A stretch of DNA of 6,348 nucleotides from an uncultured Bacillota bacterium (GCA_902465215.1 CABQMM010000078.1:1-6348); one strand, 5' to 3'; shown: positions 1-6,232, counted from the first letter of the stretch. Notes: generated by a model not told the origin, from the sequence alone. Translations and numbers: made by a program.

Positions 1-43
1 AATAAAAGATTTAAAGGATTATTTTAAGGAGGATTTTAAAAAA

Positions 44-286
44 ATGGTAAAGATCAGATTAAAGAGAATGGGCGCACACAAACAGCCTTTTTACAGAGTA
101 GTTGTAGCAGATTCAAGAGCTCCGAGAGACGGTAAGTTCATCGAAGAAATCGGTTACTACAACCCGATGACAGACCCGAAGGAAATCAAAATTGATGCAG
201 AAAAGGCTAAGAAGTGGTTAGGAAACGGTGCACAGCCGACAGAAACTGTAAAGACTTTATTTAAAAAATCAGGAATTATTGAATAA
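44..286 (+). CDS. rpsP: 30S ribosomal protein S16 (bS16)
   Basis: This gene encodes bS16, a small primary-binding protein of the 30S subunit that contacts 16S rRNA and helps assemble the body of the subunit. The 80-residue product is normal length. It opens with the family signature [20 protein letters not shown], followed by [21 protein letters not shown] and a C-terminal section ([16 protein letters not shown]) typical of S16. The reading frame stays open upstream to the window edge, but ATG 44 is the start because AAGGAGG at 26-32 sits 11 bases before it and the protein then begins exactly at the family N-terminus. In Firmicutes this gene usually follows ffh. A TAA at 3-5 could be the end of such a gene, but too little is present to tell. 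khpA follows after 20 bases, so the two are probably cotranscribed. Confidence 0.98.
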   Translation: MVKIRLKRMGAHKQPFYRVVVADSRAPRDGKFIEEIGYYNPMTDPKEIKIDAEKAKKWLGNGAQPTETVKTLFKKSGIIE

Positions 287-306
287 TAAGGAAACGGTGA
301 AAGCTA

Positions 307-549
307 ATGACTAAATTGGTTGAAGCAATTGCAAAGTCACTCGTAGACAATCCGGAAGGCGTTGTCGTGACTGAGAGCGAAGGCCGCCAAGGAACGGTAA
401 TCGAGCTTAGAGTCGCTCCTGAAGACATGGGTAAAGTGATAGGTAAGCAAGGAAGAATTGCGAAAGCTTTGCGTACCGTTGTTAAGGCTGCGGCCACAAG
501 AGAAAATAAAAAAGTGACAGTAGAAATCGTAAAAGAACAGAACGATTAA
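307..549 (+). CDS. khpA: KH-domain RNA-binding protein KhpA (YlqC family)
   Basis: The product is an 80-residue single KH-domain protein of the KhpA/YlqC family, a small RNA chaperone that in Gram-positive bacteria partners with KhpB (Jag/EloR) and has been linked to envelope growth and division. The diagnostic GxxG loop is GKQG at residues 46-49, inside VIGKQGRIAKALR, and the alpha/beta KH fold is consistent with the surrounding pattern. Length is typical for the family. ATG 307 is supported by GGTGA at 296-300, six bases upstream. It lies in the usual place between rpsP and rimM; the ylqD gene found next in Bacillus is absent, and an 81-base gap with a hairpin follows instead. The khpB partner is not in this window. 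The family call is secure; the biological role in this organism is inferred from relatives. Confidence 0.96.
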   Translation: MTKLVEAIAKSLVDNPEGVVVTESEGRQGTVIELRVAPEDMGKVIGKQGRIAKALRTVVKAAATRENKKVTVEIVKEQND

Positions 550-559
550 TTGCGAAATT

Positions 560-604
560 CGGGCACATACTTTAGACGGAGTACGAAGTTTAGGTATGTG
601 CCTG
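560..604 (+). promoter_or_regulatory. Strong hairpin in the khpA-rimM gap
   Basis: Bases 560-572 and 592-604 pair as a 13-base stem with two G-T wobbles (561/603 and 571/593) around a 19-base loop. The core, GGCACATAC with GTATGTGCC, is nine perfect pairs. The stem begins ten bases after the khpA stop and ends 26 bases before rimM. The run after it (TGTTGTATAAT) is only moderately T-rich, so this is not a classic intrinsic terminator. It could be a leaky terminator or attenuator, an mRNA end that stabilises the upstream rpsP-khpA message, or a binding site for a protein. The pairing is seen directly; the role is inferred. Confidence 0.6.
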
Positions 605-630
605 TTGTATAATCCGGAGAAAATGGAAAC

Positions 631-1161
631 ATGGAAAAAATTAAAATCGGAAAAATTGTGAACGCGGTGGCTTTGCGGGGAGAAGTGAAGGTTTATCACT
701 ATTCGGACTACAAAGAGCGTTTTGAAGAACTGGACGAGATTTTAATCGAGCGCAAAGGAAAGTTTACCGCATATGAAATTGAAAACGTCAGGTATCAGAA
801 GAATACGGCGATTTTGAAGCTTAAGGGCGTTGATGATAGGAACGCCGCGGAAGCTTTGAAGGAAAGCGATATTTACATCACGGAGGAAAACCTCAGGGAA
901 CTGCCGGAAGATACTTTTTATGTGAAAGATTTAATCGGCTGCAGGGTCATAAACGAAGAAAACGGAGATGAAATCGGCAGAATCAAGGATGTTTTGCAAA
1001 ATTCCGCACAGGATATTTATCAAATCACGCTGAAAAACGGCAAAGAAGCGCTGATTCCGGTTGTCGGCGAGTTCGTCAGGGAAGTCAGCATTGCGGAAAA
1101 ATATGTGAAAATCCACCTGATTCCGGGCTTCATCGATGAGGACGCATTAAAGGTAGAATAG
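631..1161 (+). CDS. rimM: Ribosome maturation factor RimM
   Basis: RimM binds 30S precursors, with ribosomal protein uS19 as known partner, and helps the 16S 3' domain mature. The 176-residue length is normal. The N-terminal RimM beta-barrel runs roughly over residues 4-85, with KIGKIVNAVALRGEVKV near the start and the VDDRNAAEAL segment later. The C-terminal PRC-barrel covers about 97-168, with FYVKDLIGCRV, then NSAQDIYQI, EALIPVVGEFV and PGFID. One oddity is that the usual His-Gly of the first motif (HGLxGE) is Val13-Ala14 here. ATG 631 has GGAGA at 616-620 ten bases upstream; an ATG at 623 in another frame stops within a few codons. The stop is directly followed by the trmD start, which is the usual order and points to coupled translation. 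Confidence 0.96.
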   Translation: MEKIKIGKIVNAVALRGEVKVYHYSDYKERFEELDEILIERKGKFTAYEIENVRYQKNTAILKLKGVDDRNAAEALKESDIYITEENLRELPEDTFYVKDLIGCRVINEENGDEIGRIKDVLQNSAQDIYQITLKNGKEALIPVVGEFVREVSIAEKYVKIHLIPGFIDEDALKVE

Positions 1162-1944
1162 ATGAGAATCAATATTTTGACCCTTTTTCCGGAGATGTTT
1201 ACAGCGGTGACCGAGAGCAGCATCCTTGGGAAAGCCGGGGAAAAGGGAATTTTAGATGTTCGTTTAATCAATATCCGGGATTTTACGAAGGACAAGCATA
1301 GAAAAACAGATGAATATCCGTTTGGAGGCGGAGTCGGCATGGTTATGACGGCACAGCCGATTTTTGATGCGCTCAGAAGCCTTGATGCAGGAAGGACTGA
1401 GGCTGACAGTGGCACTCGGGGCGAAACCGGCGGCAAAATGATCTACATGTCGCCGCGCGGAAAAATTCTCGACCAGCAAAAGATTGAGGAGCTTGCGGAG
1501 ATGGAAGAAATCACGATTCTCTGCGGGCATTATGAAGGAGTTGACCAGCGGGTTTTGGACGAATGGGAGATGGAAGAAATCTCAATCGGAGACTATATTC
1601 TGACCGGAGGAGAGCTGGCGGCGATGGTGCTCATCGACAGCGTTTCGCGCTTCATTCCGGAGGTTTTGGGCAGCGAGGAATCGGCGACGGAGGAATCCAT
1701 TTACTCCGGGCTTTTGGAGTACGACCAGTACACGAAACCGCGGGAATACGAAGGGCTGACGGTGCCGGAGGTTTTGTTTGGCGGCAATCATAAACTGATC
1801 CATTTGTGGCAGTATGAGTGCTCTCTGAGGGTCACCAAAGAGCGTAGGCCGGACCTGTTTGAGGCGTATCTGGCGAAGGAAAAAAACTTGTCGAAGGATG
1901 AGAAAAAAATATTGGAGGCGATAGCAGCAAAACCGCAGATATGA
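1162..1944 (+). CDS. trmD: tRNA (guanine-N1)-methyltransferase TrmD
   Basis: TrmD uses S-adenosylmethionine to methylate G37, next to the anticodon, and so prevents +1 frameshifting. The 260-residue protein is slightly longer than typical, partly because of a polar loop around residues 73-91. Visible SPOUT-fold motifs are YPFGGGVGMVM (52-62), GHYEGVDQR (122-130), and the trefoil-knot stretch SIGDYILTGGELAAM with DSVSRF (141-164). The C-terminal part keeps SGNH-like GGNH (207-210) and the RRPDL helix (228-232). The Arg of SVSR (residue 163, E. coli Arg154) is kept. The position matching catalytic Asp169 of E. coli is Glu178 by my alignment. The start is one base after the rimM stop, with AAAGG at 1149-1153 as ribosome binding site. 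The next gene is not rplS, contrary to the common Firmicutes order. Confidence 0.97.
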   Translation: MRINILTLFPEMFTAVTESSILGKAGEKGILDVRLINIRDFTKDKHRKTDEYPFGGGVGMVMTAQPIFDALRSLDAGRTEADSGTRGETGGKMIYMSPRGKILDQQKIEELAEMEEITILCGHYEGVDQRVLDEWEMEEISIGDYILTGGELAAMVLIDSVSRFIPEVLGSEESATEESIYSGLLEYDQYTKPREYEGLTVPEVLFGGNHKLIHLWQYECSLRVTKERRPDLFEAYLAKEKNLSKDEKKILEAIAAKPQI

Positions 1945-1946
1945 GC

Positions 1947-1975
1947 TTGTGCTGTGCAAACTCTTGTGATAAAAT
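1947..1975 (+). promoter_or_regulatory. Candidate extended -10 promoter for the HlyD-like gene
   Basis: TTGTGC at 1947-1952 is followed by a 17-base spacer and TAAAAT at 1970-1975. The TG at 1967-1968 gives an extended -10 (TGATAAAAT). A second TATAAT at 1975-1980 overlaps it but has a poorer -35. The -35 match is weak, so the call rests mainly on the extended -10. Transcription would start about seven bases after the -10, near 1982, which is the A of the next gene's start codon. No T-rich terminator precedes it, so read-through from trmD may also supply this gene. Confidence 0.45.
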
Positions 1976-1981
1976 ATAATA

Positions 1982-2947
1982 ATGAGTAATCAAACGACGA
2001 AGAAAAAAACAAGGACAAAAATATGGATCCTCGGATTCATCATACTGTTTGCCATATTGTATACATACATCTATATCGTGCCGCGCGTGTCAAATATTTT
2101 CGTGGAAACCTATGTAGCGGAATATGGAACCTTGGAGGCAGGCGTGGACGCAGAGTGCCTTTTTGTAAGGGAGGAAACGGTTTACAAGGCGCAGAGTGCG
2201 GGAGATGTTGACCGGGTTATCGGTCAGGGCAAGCTGATGCGGACAGGCAGCAAGATTGTCACGCTTGCAGGAACAGGCTATTACACGGAAAGCCGCGGCG
2301 TTGTCAGCTATTTTTATGACGGACTGGAAAATTCACTCACACCAGACAACATCGAGAATATCACGCAGACAAGTTTGGAAAAGACGCAGACCGACGAATT
2401 CAAGGTAAATGACTGCAAGATGGAGCCTTCGGCAGGTGATGTCATTTTTAAAATTGTCGATAATAAGGAATGGTATCTTCTGGCATGGGTGGATGTTGAC
2501 AAGGCAGACGGCTTTGAAGAAGGACATAATGTTACGGTTGATTTTAAAGATGGGACGCGCCTGAAGATGAAGCTGAAAGCTTTGACGGATGAAAATGGCA
2601 AGAAAAAACTCGTGCTTTCCTGCAACCGTTATTATGAATTTTTTGATAAGTACCGAGCGAAAAACTGCAGGCTGATTCGTTCAAGCAGAAGTGGGATTTT
2701 GCTGGAGACTTCCAGCATTGCGGAGGAAGACGGCACGAAGGGCGTTTATGTGAAGGACAAGTTCGGCAATTATAACTTCACGCCAATCAGCATATTGGCA
2801 CAGGATGGTGAGGTTACCGCAGTGGAAAAGAACTATTTTTACGACAGTGAAGGAAAGACGGTTTCGACCGTCAAGAATTATGATGAGATATTGAAAGGCA
2901 GCGAAAACGCTGACGAGGCGAAAGGGAGTGAGGAAAATGTCAATTAA
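1982..2947 (+). CDS. HlyD-like single-pass membrane protein of the division cluster
   Basis: The 321-residue protein has a short Lys/Arg-rich cytoplasmic start (residues 1-13), one strong membrane segment at about 14-33, and a large extracytoplasmic part. Residues about 44-96 (ending AGDVDRVIGQGKLMRTGSKIVTL) and SRGVVSYFYDGLEN (from about 102) resemble the two halves of a lipoyl/barrel-sandwich hybrid domain found in HlyD-type adaptor proteins. The link between them is short, without the long coiled-coil hairpin of true adaptors. The C-terminal tail is charged and low in complexity. HlyD-like genes are known beside yggS and sepF in Clostridia, so a role at the envelope or septum is inferred; no ABC transporter or outer-membrane partner is nearby. 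The start has no Shine-Dalgarno sequence, but an in-frame TAA at 1970-1972 leaves no better upstream start. The exact function is unknown. Confidence 0.8.
   Translation: MSNQTTKKKTRTKIWILGFIILFAILYTYIYIVPRVSNIFVETYVAEYGTLEAGVDAECLFVREETVYKAQSAGDVDRVIGQGKLMRTGSKIVTLAGTGYYTESRGVVSYFYDGLENSLTPDNIENITQTSLEKTQTDEFKVNDCKMEPSAGDVIFKIVDNKEWYLLAWVDVDKADGFEEGHNVTVDFKDGTRLKMKLKALTDENGKKKLVLSCNRYYEFFDKYRAKNCRLIRSSRSGILLETSSIAEEDGTKGVYVKDKFGNYNFTPISILAQDGEVTAVEKNYFYDSEGKTVSTVKNYDEILKGSENADEAKGSEENVN
2923..2928 (+). promoter_or_regulatory. Ribosome binding site that sets the yggS start
   Basis: AGGGAG at 2923-2928 lies eight bases before ATG 2937. A GTG at 2928 in the same frame would overlap this site and have nothing suitable upstream, so the ATG is preferred. 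The site lies inside the end of the HlyD-like gene, consistent with coupled translation. Confidence 0.75.
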
Positions 2948-3647
2948 GGAAAATATTGCACATATCACGCAGTTGAAAAACGAGGCGGCAGAGCGCTCCG
3001 GAAGAAAGGGCGAAGATGTTTTGCTGGTTGCGGTGACGAAGCTTCACGATGTTGATGAGATAAATGAAGCGATTGACTGTGGAATCACGGACATCGGCGA
3101 GAATAAAGTACAGGAAATTATGAATAAGTATGAGGGTGTCAAGCCGGTAAGATGGCATTTAATCGGACATCTTCAGACGAATAAAGTAAAATATATCATC
3201 GACAAAGTGTGCATGATTCACTCCGTGGATTCACTGAAGCTTGCGGAGGAAATTGATAAGCGTGCGGCACAGCACGGCATTACGATGGACATTTTGATTC
3301 AGGTCAACTCCGCGATGGAAGAAAGCAAGTTCGGCATTACGACGGAGGAAACCGGAAAACTGATTGAGGACATTTTGGAAAACTGCCCGAACATCCGGAT
3401 TCGCGGTCTTATGTGCATCGCGCCGTTTGAAGACAATCCGGAAGATGCGGCGCAGTATTTTGCAGCGGTTAAGAAGCTTTACGACGAATATGGAAAATCG
3501 AGCAACCCTCGGATTGATTTCAAATATCTCTCGATGGGAATGTCAAACGATTTTGAGGTTGCGATTGAAGAAGGCTCAACGCTGATAAGAGTCGGGACAT
3601 CGATATTCGGAGCCAGAGACTACTCGAGAAAAATGGGAGGAAACTAA
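2937..3647 (+). CDS. yggS: YggS/YlmE family PLP homeostasis protein
   Basis: This is a single-domain, fold-type III (alanine racemase-like) protein that binds pyridoxal 5'-phosphate and buffers PLP in the cytoplasm; no enzymatic reaction is established for the family. At 236 residues it is normal length. The PLP lysine is Lys35 in LLVAVTK. Other family blocks are GENKVQE (54-60), WHLIGHLQTNK (73-83), IQVNSAMEESKFG (121-133), LSMGMSNDF (198-206) and the phosphate-binding EEGSTLIRVGTSIFG (211-225). A GTG at 2928 would add three residues, but the ribosome binding site fits ATG 2937 and the family N-terminus (MSIKENI). The gene overlaps the preceding one by 11 bases and ends one base before sepF. 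The Firmicutes copy in this position is called YlmE. Confidence 0.95.
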   Translation: MSIKENIAHITQLKNEAAERSGRKGEDVLLVAVTKLHDVDEINEAIDCGITDIGENKVQEIMNKYEGVKPVRWHLIGHLQTNKVKYIIDKVCMIHSVDSLKLAEEIDKRAAQHGITMDILIQVNSAMEESKFGITTEETGKLIEDILENCPNIRIRGLMCIAPFEDNPEDAAQYFAAVKKLYDEYGKSSNPRIDFKYLSMGMSNDFEVAIEEGSTLIRVGTSIFGARDYSRKMGGN

Positions 3648-3648
3648 A

Positions 3649-4161
3649 ATGGGATTTTCAGACACTTTAAAGAAATTGGTAGGAATCGAAGAGGTTCCGG
3701 ATGATGATTTTTCGCCGGAGGAAATTGCGGCTGCGAAAGAACAGGCAATGAAAGAAGAAACCACCGTGCGCAAGCCGATTGGTGGATCTTTTCAGCCGAA
3801 ATCTCAATTTCCGGATAATTCCAAATCAATTTCAGCGGAAAGGAAACTCTCCATCGCAGGCACCAGCACTTTTACACTTGTTGTAATTGAGCCGAAGAGC
3901 TTTGACGAATGTCCGAAGCTTGTAGACAGCCTGAAAGGCAGACGTCCGGTTGTAATCAATTTAGAAAAGATTGAAACAGAGACGGCTAAGAAGATTTTCG
4001 ATTTCCTGAGCGGAGCAACTTATGCGCTGAACGGAAATGTGCAGAAGGTAGCAAATAATATCTTTATTTTTGCACCGGAAAAAGTGGATATTACGACAAA
4101 TCAGGAAGAACGAGGCGGTTTTGACTTCGGTGCAAGCAAAAGCCCGTGGACAGGCAGATAG
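3649..4161 (+). CDS. sepF: Cell division protein SepF
   Basis: SepF tethers FtsZ to the membrane and organises filaments into the division ring. The 170-residue product has the expected three parts. Residues 1-13 (MGFSDTLKKLVGI) form the amphipathic membrane-targeting helix. Residues about 14-70 are an acidic, then Ser/Gln-rich linker. The SepF core runs over about 74-149, with TLVVIEPKSFDE, GRRPVVINLEKI, the FDFLSGATYALNG stretch around Gly122, and NNIFIFAPEKVDI. A polar tail ending SPWTGR follows. ATG 3649 is one base after the yggS stop, with GGGAGG at 3635-3640 eight bases upstream inside yggS. The next gene is divIVA after only 52 bases, so ylmG and ylmH, which often come between, are missing here. 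Confidence 0.96.
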   Translation: MGFSDTLKKLVGIEEVPDDDFSPEEIAAAKEQAMKEETTVRKPIGGSFQPKSQFPDNSKSISAERKLSIAGTSTFTLVVIEPKSFDECPKLVDSLKGRRPVVINLEKIETETAKKIFDFLSGATYALNGNVQKVANNIFIFAPEKVDITTNQEERGGFDFGASKSPWTGR

Positions 4162-4213
4162 CGAGGCATAGAAAAATGCTTGCTAAAGCAGAAACGACGA
4201 TGGGAGGAACGAG

Positions 4214-4831
4214 ATGATTACACCTTCGGATATTGAAAATAAGCAGTTTTCGAGAACAAAAAAAGGGTATGACCCGGATGAAGTGGATGATTTTTTGGAT
4301 TTAGTGATTCTGGATATGGAAAAATTAATCCGTGAAAACAGGCAGCTAAAAGAAGAGCTTGGAAAAGCCCATGTGCAGGTGGACAAGCACATGAACACCG
4401 AGACAACGGTATATGAAACGCTGGAAGCCGCAAAGTCGCTGATGAATGACATCGCTGCCAGCGCGGAAAGACGGGCGGAAATTCTGCTGAAAAATGCAGA
4501 GATGGAAGCCAATATCATAACGAAAGATGCGAAGGAGTCAATTTCCAAGCTTACGGAAGAGGGCAACCGACTGAGAACCAAGCTGGAAATGCTCAGAGGA
4601 AGATATAAGAACCTGCTTGAATCGGAGCTTGAGCGTCTGGATTTCGTGGGAAATGACATCATCGAGGATTTTGAGAAGGATTTCCTTCCGGCATCCATGA
4701 CTGATTACAACGGAAAGAGGATTGAGGAAGCTTCCGTGACAAGTGCGCCTGAATCTGCACCTGAAAAGGAAGAACAGCCGGCTGCAGAAGAAAAGGTTGA
4801 CCTCAAGAAAACCATGGTGAATATTCGATGA
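4214..4831 (+). CDS. divIVA: DivIVA-family cell division/polarity protein
   Basis: DivIVA proteins bind negatively curved membrane at poles and septa and recruit partners. The 205-residue product has the N-terminal lipid-binding domain (residues about 2-30), with ITPSDIENKQFSR and KKGYDPDEVDDFLD. A long heptad-rich coiled coil follows, about 30-155, with a break near 60-70. The tail (about 160-205) is rich in Glu, Ala and Pro and ends DLKKTMVNIR. At the site of B. subtilis Phe17-Arg18, which drives membrane insertion, this protein has Lys16-Lys17, so the charge is kept but the exposed aromatic is lost. GGGAGG at 4202-4207 lies six bases before ATG 4214. The gene shares ATGA with lspA (4-base overlap), so their translation is probably coupled. 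Confidence 0.93.
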   Translation: MITPSDIENKQFSRTKKGYDPDEVDDFLDLVILDMEKLIRENRQLKEELGKAHVQVDKHMNTETTVYETLEAAKSLMNDIAASAERRAEILLKNAEMEANIITKDAKESISKLTEEGNRLRTKLEMLRGRYKNLLESELERLDFVGNDIIEDFEKDFLPASMTDYNGKRIEEASVTSAPESAPEKEEQPAAEEKVDLKKTMVNIR

Positions 4832-5304
4832 GAAAATTCAGATACTGCATAATTGCAGCAATCATCCTCATCGATCAGGCGGCGAAGCTGCTGGTTCGAA
4901 ATACGATGCAGATTGGAGAGTCCTTTTCGGTAATCGGTGATTTTTTCAAAATCACACATATCTCCAATACGGGCGGTGCGATGAGCCTTTTCGAGGGCAA
5001 TCTGCTGCTTTTGACGGCGCTTCCTGTTGCAGCGATGGCCGCGGCGGTGTGGTATATGGAAAAACACCCAAAGGCGCATTGGACGCTTTTGCTTGCCATT
5101 GAAATGATTGTCTCAGGCGGAATCGGAAATCTGATTGACCGTATCTGGAAAGGCAGCGTGACGGATTTTTTGGACTTCACTGCAATTCCGGGATGGGAAT
5201 GGATTTTTAACATTGCGGATATTGCCGTCTGCGCAGGCTGCCTGCTTTTGGTTATTTACATTTTTAAATTCGATAAACCGGAGGAAGCAAATGACGCAGA
5301 ATAG
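4828..5304 (+). CDS. lspA: Lipoprotein signal peptidase (signal peptidase II)
   Basis: LspA is an integral membrane aspartyl protease that cleaves the signal peptide of prolipoproteins after Lgt has lipidated the +1 cysteine. The 158-residue length is typical. Four membrane segments are visible at about 6-23, 57-77, 84-103 and 125-147. Conserved motifs are IDQAAK (15-20), ITHISNTGGAMSLF (42-55), SGGIGNLIDRIWKGSVTDF (96-114) and FNIADIAV (127-134). The catalytic pair is Asp113 and Asp131. The NxGxAF-type motif reads NTGGAM, a mild variant. The start overlaps the divIVA stop by four bases, with GGTGA at 4816-4820 seven bases upstream. The charged C-terminal tail overlaps the beginning of rluD by 14 bases. 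The lspA-rluD pairing is a common arrangement in bacteria. Confidence 0.97.
   Translation: MRKFRYCIIAAIILIDQAAKLLVRNTMQIGESFSVIGDFFKITHISNTGGAMSLFEGNLLLLTALPVAAMAAAVWYMEKHPKAHWTLLLAIEMIVSGGIGNLIDRIWKGSVTDFLDFTAIPGWEWIFNIADIAVCAGCLLLVIYIFKFDKPEEANDAE
5280..5284 (+). promoter_or_regulatory. Ribosome binding site that sets the rluD start
   Basis: GGAGG at 5280-5284 lies six bases before ATG 5291, inside the end of lspA. The frame is open further upstream to a TTG at 5213, but that codon lacks a comparable site and would add 26 residues unrelated to the family. ATG 5291 is therefore the start. Confidence 0.85.
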
Positions 5305-6232
5305 TGAGAACAATCGCTTTACATTTTATATAGACGAAGAAAACCAAAGCACTCGAATTGATTCAGTGCTTTCTTTGCTATTGCCGGAAACTTCCCGAAG
5401 CTTTATCCAAAAATTGATTGAGGAAGGCGGCGTGGTCCTAAACAGCGAGCCGATGACCTCGAAAAAGTATAAAGTTAAAGCTGGAGACTGCGTGGAGCTT
5501 ACGATTCCCGAGCCGCAGCAGCTTGTAATCGAGCCGGAGAATATTCCACTCGATATTGTATATGAGGACGACGATGTTCTGGTTGTGAATAAGCCGAAGG
5601 GCATGGTCGTACATCCGGCGGTCGGCAATTACAGCGGAACACTTGTCAATGCGATTATGTTTCACTGCGCAGGCAGGCTTTCCTCCATCAACGGCGTTGT
5701 GCGTCCGGGAATCGTGCATCGGATTGACAAGGACACGAGCGGACTTTTGATGATAGCGAAGAATAATAAAGCGCACGAGTCGCTTTCCGCGCAGCTTGCA
5801 GAGCACAGCATCACAAGGCGGTATAAAGCGCTTGTATACAACAATTTCAGCGAAGATGAGGGAACGGTGGACGCGTCAATTGGGCGTGACCCGAAGAACC
5901 GACTCAGGCAAGCGGTAACACAGCAGAACTCGAAGAGGGCAGTGACGCATTGGAAGGTAGTCGAGCGCTTTGGAAAGTATACTCTGATTGAGGCGCGGCT
6001 GGAGACGGGCAGAACCCATCAAATTCGCGTACATATGGCATATATCAAGCATCCGCTGGTCGGAGATCCGTTGTACGGACCGTCAAAGCAGGCAATCGCT
6101 GCAGACGGACAGCTTCTTCATGCGGAGGTTTTAGGATTTGTGCATCCGACGACGGGGAAATACATGGAATTTACAAGACCTCTTCCGAAAGATTTTCAAA
6201 AGATTTTAGAAAGGCTCAGAAATGGAAAATAA
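5291..6232 (+). CDS. rluD: RluD-family 23S rRNA pseudouridine synthase (YlyB-like)
   Basis: The product isomerises uridine to pseudouridine in large-subunit rRNA; E. coli RluD acts on the helix 69 loop, but the exact target of this protein is inferred. The 313-residue length is typical of the RluA/RluD family. An S4 RNA-binding domain covers about 21-75 (TRIDSVLSLLLPETSRSFIQ onward). The catalytic domain runs over about 90-290, with VNKPKGMVVHPA (99-110), GIVHRIDKDTSGLLM (140-154, catalytic Asp146), RRYKALV (176-182) and TGRTHQIRVHMAYIKHPLVGDPLYG (239-263, read in two parts). HRID instead of HRLD is a common Firmicutes variant. The gene overlaps lspA by 14 bases and the next gene by 11. In Bacillus the same neighbour, ylyB, also follows lspA. 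Confidence 0.96.
   Translation: MTQNSENNRFTFYIDEENQSTRIDSVLSLLLPETSRSFIQKLIEEGGVVLNSEPMTSKKYKVKAGDCVELTIPEPQQLVIEPENIPLDIVYEDDDVLVVNKPKGMVVHPAVGNYSGTLVNAIMFHCAGRLSSINGVVRPGIVHRIDKDTSGLLMIAKNNKAHESLSAQLAEHSITRRYKALVYNNFSEDEGTVDASIGRDPKNRLRQAVTQQNSKRAVTHWKVVERFGKYTLIEARLETGRTHQIRVHMAYIKHPLVGDPLYGPSKQAIAADGQLLHAEVLGFVHPTTGKYMEFTRPLPKDFQKILERLRNGK

Noticed and set aside
608..613. Perfect TATAAT upstream of rimM as a promoter -10
   Set aside because: No -35-like sequence lies 16-18 bases upstream, and transcription from it would start near 620, removing the rimM ribosome binding site at 616-620.
1582..1959. A 125-codon open frame on the minus strand opposite trmD
   Set aside because: It runs antisense to a clear trmD, has no recognisable family pattern and no good ribosome binding site. 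The other minus-strand frames look like shadows of the same sort.
1946..1968. Direct repeat CTTGTG at 1946-1951 and 1963-1968 as an operator
   Set aside because: Only six bases long with two copies in a short AT-rich gap; this is easily expected by chance.
2023..2211. A 62-codon plus-strand frame inside the HlyD-like gene, preceded by an AAGGA-like site
   Set aside because: The product is Arg/Gly/Cys-rich with no domain pattern, and the overlapping frame has a clear membrane segment and lipoyl-like pattern. The site looks coincidental.
5213..5290. An upstream TTG start that would extend RluD by 26 residues
   Set aside because: The extra part is out-of-frame lspA sequence, and GGAGG at 5280-5284 clearly marks ATG 5291.
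5717..5746. HRID in place of HRLD in the RluD catalytic motif
   Set aside because: The catalytic Asp146 and the TSG that follows are intact, and the Ile form is common in Firmicutes RluD-like proteins.
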